In this document: one piece after another, positions 13,776 through 17,528 of the stretch
Layout of the letters: each line of letters opens with the position of its first letter
Position numbering within the stretch: position 1 is the stretch's first letter
Origin: Actinomycetes bacterium
GTDB taxonomy: Bacteria > Actinomycetota > Coriobacteriia > WRKU01 > WQUG01
Length of the DNA: 17,528 nucleotides
Assembly (NCBI GenBank): GCA_031268615.1
Contig: JAIRWZ010000017.1
Location: 1 to 17,528, forward strand
Direction of reading: 5' to 3'
Position numbers and translations under genes: made by a program
The notes under the pieces: model-generated
What the model saw: the letters and a program-made list of their open reading frames with translations, nothing else
Told to the model about the DNA's origin: nothing
Database searches by the model: none

Positions 13776-13799
13776 GAAGTGAGTACGTCCATACCAGCC
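13776..13799 (+). repeat. Dispersed repeat head, copy 9 (upstream of the ABC operon)
   Basis: GAAGTGAGTACGTCCATACC then AGCC, after which the similarity stops and no C5GG hairpin follows. A degenerate, oppositely oriented head (GGATGTTCACTCC, 13869-13881) lies about 70 bp away, with the hairpin CCGGCG-TATTG-CGCCGG (13851-13867) just before it. Confidence 0.7.
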
Positions 13800-13929
13800 A
13801 TTTATTCTCATGTCGAAGTTTTCGCATCTTGATAGTTGTTGGGACACCTTCCGGCGTATTGCGCCGGTGGATGTTCACTCCGTCGTACTAAAAAACGCCG
13901 ACAGAACGATGCTTCTGCAAACAATTTGC

Positions 13930-13951
13930 GTGTTAGTAATTTTACCAACAC
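13930..13951. promoter_or_regulatory. Imperfect 22-bp palindrome, operator-like
   Basis: Left half GTGTTAGTAAT and right half TTTACCAACAC pair at 9 of 11 positions. It lies about 97 bp upstream of the lipoprotein gene in a region with no coding evidence. The size and dyad symmetry fit a dimeric regulator site, but no regulator gene is adjacent. The rest of 13882-14030 shows nothing I can name; it is AT-rich. Confidence 0.35.
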
Positions 13952-14047
13952 GAAAAGCCTTGCAAAACAAAAGGACGCAGCTTCAAAATAATGCAACAAA
14001 GTGATAGGTCTGAGCTTTCCCGTGCTTGACAATAAGAAGGAGCTGTC

Positions 14048-14701
14048 GTGAACCAAAAACGAGGTTGGGTACTTTTGGTTGGTGCCGTATTGTGCATGAG
14101 CCTGTTGTATGTGGGCTGCATGAAGTCCCAGTCTATGACACAAGGTGATGGGGAATCGACGGGAAGCGTGACCGAAAATAAGACAAGCAATACTGCTGGT
14201 GCAGTTGTCGATAATTCCCAACTGAATGTTTCCGATTCAAGCGATTCAAATGAGGCTGCGTCCGGTACAGAGGATGCAAAAAATCAAGGCTCTGCTTCTG
14301 CGAAGAAATCTGGCAACAAGACTGCTAATCCATCGGTGGTTCCGGCAAAGGTGGGAGAAGAATTGGTTACGGTTACTTCGCCACCTGAGCAAACTCTCAG
14401 TGCATTGAAAGTTCAGGTAGGAACTAAGTCAGCAAAGTTTCGAGCAGAGATTGAGCCCTACGGTATCAAAGGGTCAGCAGAAACCCCTCGTGAACTGGTG
14501 GTGCGGATTGTGTCTTGGAAAGCAATTGATGCAAAAGCCGCAAAAGGCATTCCTGATTTAACGGGACGAAATGCTCTGATGAATTTGCGATTGTCACCCA
14601 ACCAGGCTGAACCTTTGCTCAAAGGCGGCAGCCACAAGGTGGAAGTTGAGTTGGAAGTAAGCGGAGAGATGGCCTCATTGAACATCATTGCCGTTGTCTA
14701 G
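14048..14701 (+). CDS. Predicted lipoprotein of unknown function
   Basis: 217 residues from GTG 14048 with AAGGAG 7 bases upstream. The N-terminus MNQKRGWVLLVGAVLCMSLLYVGC is a lipoprotein signal, with the lipidated Cys at 24. Residues 25-105 are a Ser/Asn/Thr/Lys-rich linker with no fold expected. The C-terminal part (about 106-217) alternates hydrophobic residues (LVTVTSPPEQ, FRAEIEPYGIKG, RELVVRIVSW, KVEVELEVSG) and probably makes a compact beta-sandwich; I do not recognise a family. The large repeat protein follows after 42 bp on the same strand, so both are probably co-expressed at the cell surface. Codon use is more AT-rich than in the genes to the left, which may indicate an accessory region. 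Confidence 0.8.
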   Translation: MNQKRGWVLLVGAVLCMSLLYVGCMKSQSMTQGDGESTGSVTENKTSNTAGAVVDNSQLNVSDSSDSNEAASGTEDAKNQGSASAKKSGNKTANPSVVPAKVGEELVTVTSPPEQTLSALKVQVGTKSAKFRAEIEPYGIKGSAETPRELVVRIVSWKAIDAKAAKGIPDLTGRNALMNLRLSPNQAEPLLKGGSHKVEVELEVSGEMASLNIIAVV

Positions 14702-14743
14702 TACTGGCGAATTTTTACGGGGATTCTGAGGAGAAGGGACGTT

Positions 14744-17528
14744 ATGATGAAGCGAAACAAGACAGTGAAAGTTGTGGCGCTACTGGCTTTGGTGGTACTG
14801 GGTATGACAATGGCAGGGATTGCCGCTGCGTTGACTTTCACTAATCCGATTGCGATTCCAACAGTGCCGTGGACGGTGGGCGGTACGCTGACTTCGTCTT
14901 CCCAAAAGATGACCCTGTCGGAAGAAGATGACGAATTTAGTTATCGTTATATTCAGGCGTATCGGGTGACATTAACTGCAAACACCAATTATCGCATCAG
15001 CATGAATCGTGTCACGGATTCAGATATCGACCCCTATCTTTATCTGACTGATGTTAACGGCACTATTCTTGCGTACGATGATGACGATGGGCTCGGTCTC
15101 AACTCCCGTCTGGATTTCAAGCCCGCGACAACGGGGACCTACTATATTCTTGCTTCAGAATACTACCGGGGGGATTTGGGTGCCTATTCTCTCACTATCA
15201 AGTATTCACCAACGGGTGCCATAAGCGGTAAGGTGACGAATGAAGCCAATGCTGCCCTTGCGGGCATTTGGGTAGAAGCCGACATTTTGACACAGTCTGG
15301 AAGCGGGTCTCAGGCATACGAAGAATTTGATTGGACCGGGGATACAACAACCAATAGTTCAGGTAACTACACGTTAAGTTTTCTGGATACCGGCATCTAC
15401 TACGTGCGCTTTGATGACGAGGACGGCGTGTATGCCGAACAATGGTACAACCAGACTGACAACGAGGACTTGGCGCGGGACATTTATGTGACCGATGGGC
15501 AGACAGTTCCCAATATCAACGGCAAACTGCAACGCGCCGCCAGTCTGTCAGGTAAAGTTACGGATACTGACAATGTAGGTCTGTCTGGAATTGAAGTGAC
15601 CGTTTACCGCTATTACGAAGATGAGGAAGAAGAGGGCTGGTGGGAAGACTCTCGTTCGACCGATACTCAAAGTGACGGAACCTGGACGGTATCCGGCCTA
15701 AGAGCTGGTTCCTATAAAGTAGGCTTCAATGACTGGGAATACGGTGAATACGCCACACAGTATTACAATAATAAAACAAACCTGGGTAGCGCTGATGAGA
15801 TTGCACTCATCACTTTTCAACAGCGAGCTGGCATTAACGCACGACTAACTACGGATAATCCTCGCGGCAGCATATCCGGCAGAGTAACGGACGCCACTAC
15901 TGGTGCGGGGATTGCTAACGTTTCTGTAGCTGTGTATACCTTGGTCGATTCTGAGTGGAATTGGCATGATGGGGGCACCAGTACTGACGCGAATGGGAAC
16001 TATCGCATCCGCGGTTTGTCTGACGATGAATATATGGTGGGGTTTTATGATTATGATGGTGGTCATATTCGCACCTTTTACGACAACTCCATTCTCATCA
16101 GTAGCGCGAACAGAGTCAGCAATATCAATGTTCAGATGCACCAGGGCGCTTCCATCAGTGGGCAGGTGAAGAATAGCTCTAATCAAGCGCTTGAGGATGT
16201 CGAAGTTGTTGCGTATCGCCAGGTCTGGTCAGAAGATGCCTCGCCTACTGGTGGTAGTGGATATTATTACTATGATTGGGTGGATTCCTCTTACACAGGT
16301 GAAGCGGGAAACTACCAATTCAAAGGACTTGAAGCGGGAATATATCGGGTAGCATTCAATGGCGGCAGCAATTATTTGTATCAAATCTATAATGGCAAAA
16401 ATGCAACAACATTCTATTCCAGCATATACGACTTTCTTGGCAACTCCCTGGGCAATGACATAGTAGTTACAGCTGCAAGTACTAAGTCAAACATAAATGC
16501 GATATTGACATCTGCCGGAAAAATTTCTGGCACACTGACCGACACAAGCGGTCGTCCAATCGCCAATGCCCGGGTCGAGGTAAGTGACAGGGACAGTTGG
16601 GACTGGTATTCAACCACCACATACACTGAGGAAGATGGGCGCTATACAGTAGGAAGCCTCCCTACCGGTACCTACTATATGAAATTCTCTGCTCCAGGCT
16701 ATATCACAAAATATTGGAATAATGTGACTAATCCTGTGTCTGCGAGTGCAATAAGTGTGACCGTAGGACAGACTCGCACTTGCAATGTTCAGTTAGAGAT
16801 TAACCCCAATGCTGCAACTATCAGCGGTACTGTTTCGCGTGAGAGCGGAAGTCCTGCTCGATGGTCTGAAATTGAACTCCGCCGCTATTATGAGGATGGA
16901 GGTTACTGGAACTCTGAACAATGGATATCTGCTGGTGATGACGGAGGCTATATCATCAGAGGTCTGAAAGCCGGTGTGAAATACCGTTTGCATTTTTATA
17001 ATTGGGACTATGGTGAAATCTACTGGCAAAATGCCAGTTCATTTGAAGACGCCACCGACATCACCCTTACCACTGGCGAAACTCGCACCATCAACGCAAC
17101 CATTCCCAATCTGTGGGGCGAATTTGAGCCAAATTACATTGCTTATAGCGGTACGGTTCGCGATGGTGATACACATGCGCCGTTACGAAATATTGAGGTA
17201 GGCGCGTATTATTACGACGAAGAGGAGGACTCCTGGTATTCAACGGATTGGACGTATACAGATGTTTCCGGACAGTTCAGTTTTTCTCTTCCTGAAGATA
17301 CACACGGCTACAAATTCGGTTTCTTTGATGAAAATGAAACTTATCGGACGCAGTATTGGCAGAACGAAACGAATCTCGATGATGCCAGCACTGTTCCGGC
17401 AGAGTTGGGTACGTCTGTTCCAACATTGGATGTGTCTCTGACCAGAATGCCTGCACCACAATACGGCAGCGTTTCCGGACGTATCACCAATTCCAGCGGC
17501 GTAGGCATTGCGAGTATTCGGGTTGGAC
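14744..17528 (+). CDS. Large secreted protein with PPC-like domain and carboxypeptidase-regulatory-like repeats (partial, C-terminus off the right edge)
   Basis: The frame is open from ATG 14744 to the edge, about 928 residues. GAGGAGAAGG precedes the start; a second ATG follows immediately. The signal peptide MMKRNKTVKVVALLALVVLG ends near AAA (27-29). Residues about 45-155 resemble a bacterial pre-peptidase C-terminal (PPC) domain: DPYLYLTDVNGTILAYDDDD and TTGTYYILASEYYRGDLGAYSL. Then eight repeats begin at about 160, 268, 377, 471, 594, 693, 801 and 910 (last one cut). Each starts (I/L/V)SGxV and contains GxYxxxGLxxGxYxVxF followed by a QYYNN-like segment, the pattern of CarboxypepD_reg/SdrD-B-like beta-sandwiches. 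The repeats are rich in Tyr, Trp, Asp and Glu and nearly lack Cys. No enzyme domain is seen so far; an adhesin or surface-stalk role is an inference. Confidence 0.85.
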   Translation, partial: MMKRNKTVKVVALLALVVLGMTMAGIAAALTFTNPIAIPTVPWTVGGTLTSSSQKMTLSEEDDEFSYRYIQAYRVTLTANTNYRISMNRVTDSDIDPYLYLTDVNGTILAYDDDDGLGLNSRLDFKPATTGTYYILASEYYRGDLGAYSLTIKYSPTGAISGKVTNEANAALAGIWVEADILTQSGSGSQAYEEFDWTGDTTTNSSGNYTLSFLDTGIYYVRFDDEDGVYAEQWYNQTDNEDLARDIYVTDGQTVPNINGKLQRAASLSGKVTDTDNVGLSGIEVTVYRYYEDEEEEGWWEDSRSTDTQSDGTWTVSGLRAGSYKVGFNDWEYGEYATQYYNNKTNLGSADEIALITFQQRAGINARLTTDNPRGSISGRVTDATTGAGIANVSVAVYTLVDSEWNWHDGGTSTDANGNYRIRGLSDDEYMVGFYDYDGGHIRTFYDNSILISSANRVSNINVQMHQGASISGQVKNSSNQALEDVEVVAYRQVWSEDASPTGGSGYYYYDWVDSSYTGEAGNYQFKGLEAGIYRVAFNGGSNYLYQIYNGKNATTFYSSIYDFLGNSLGNDIVVTAASTKSNINAILTSAGKISGTLTDTSGRPIANARVEVSDRDSWDWYSTTTYTEEDGRYTVGSLPTGTYYMKFSAPGYITKYWNNVTNPVSASAISVTVGQTRTCNVQLEINPNAATISGTVSRESGSPARWSEIELRRYYEDGGYWNSEQWISAGDDGGYIIRGLKAGVKYRLHFYNWDYGEIYWQNASSFEDATDITLTTGETRTINATIPNLWGEFEPNYIAYSGTVRDGDTHAPLRNIEVGAYYYDEEEDSWYSTDWTYTDVSGQFSFSLPEDTHGYKFGFFDENETYRTQYWQNETNLDDASTVPAELGTSVPTLDVSLTRMPAPQYGSVSGRITNSSGVGIASIRVG

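Noticed and set aside
12735..13832. Open frame of 365 codons on the plus strand
   Set aside because: Antisense to the binding lipoprotein and its promoter region; the minus-strand protein is clearly a family 3 solute-binding protein.
14026..14031. TTGACA as a -35 box for the lipoprotein gene
   Set aside because: A -10 box at normal spacing would fall after the GTG start at 14048, and none is seen there.
15221..17528. DNA-level tandem repeat in the large surface gene
   Set aside because: The repeats are visible in protein but the nucleotide sequences are strongly diverged, so this is an old domain duplication, not a recent tandem repeat.

Overview
The window looks like a chromosomal segment of an actinobacterium (Actinomycetota). 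The support is a tandem PafB/PafC-type pair of WYL regulators, a GGDEF protein beside a membrane M28-like protein, a DUF5679 zinc-ribbon protein, and moderately high GC with many GTG starts. The class cannot be resolved by eye; a Coriobacteriia-like gut lineage is only a guess. There are no rRNA, tRNA, CRISPR, transposase or phage genes.

Layout, left to right. A P-type Ca2+-ATPase-like pump (minus, runs off the left edge) lies downstream of an overlapping pafB-pafC-like pair (minus). After a 264-bp divergent intergenic region comes a plus-strand run: a membrane M28-peptidase-like protein that has lost most zinc ligands, a membrane GGDEF protein with SGEEF in place of GGDEF, and a DUF1461/Lit-like membrane protein. 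These are followed by DUF5679 and aldose 1-epimerase. A convergent minus-strand gene encodes a membrane-anchored protein with a possible NTF2-like domain. It is divergent from sdaAB (L-serine dehydratase beta subunit, no alpha subunit nearby), and the region between them is rich in inverted repeats. A minus-strand operon then encodes a polar amino acid ABC importer (binding lipoprotein, permease, ATPase). The right end is visibly more AT-rich. It encodes a lipoprotein and a very large secreted protein, cut by the right edge, with a PPC-like domain and at least eight beta-sandwich repeats of about 94-123 residues.

The most unusual structure is a dispersed short repeat. Its head is GGAGTGAGTRCGTCCAT, often followed by a C5GG / CCG5 hairpin. 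Nine copies plus one degenerate head occur in about 17.5 kb, on both strands. Four lie between genes. Five lie inside or at the 5' ends of genes (pafC-like, DUF1461, NTF2-like, ABC ATPase) and all of these keep the reading frame. In two cases the repeat seems to provide the start codon or the Shine-Dalgarno sequence. This resembles the protein-coding palindromic elements of Rickettsia in behaviour, although the sequence is different.

Functional themes: amino-acid uptake and serine catabolism are adjacent; a DNA-damage-type regulator pair precedes a cation pump; and the right end is a cell-surface module of unknown role.
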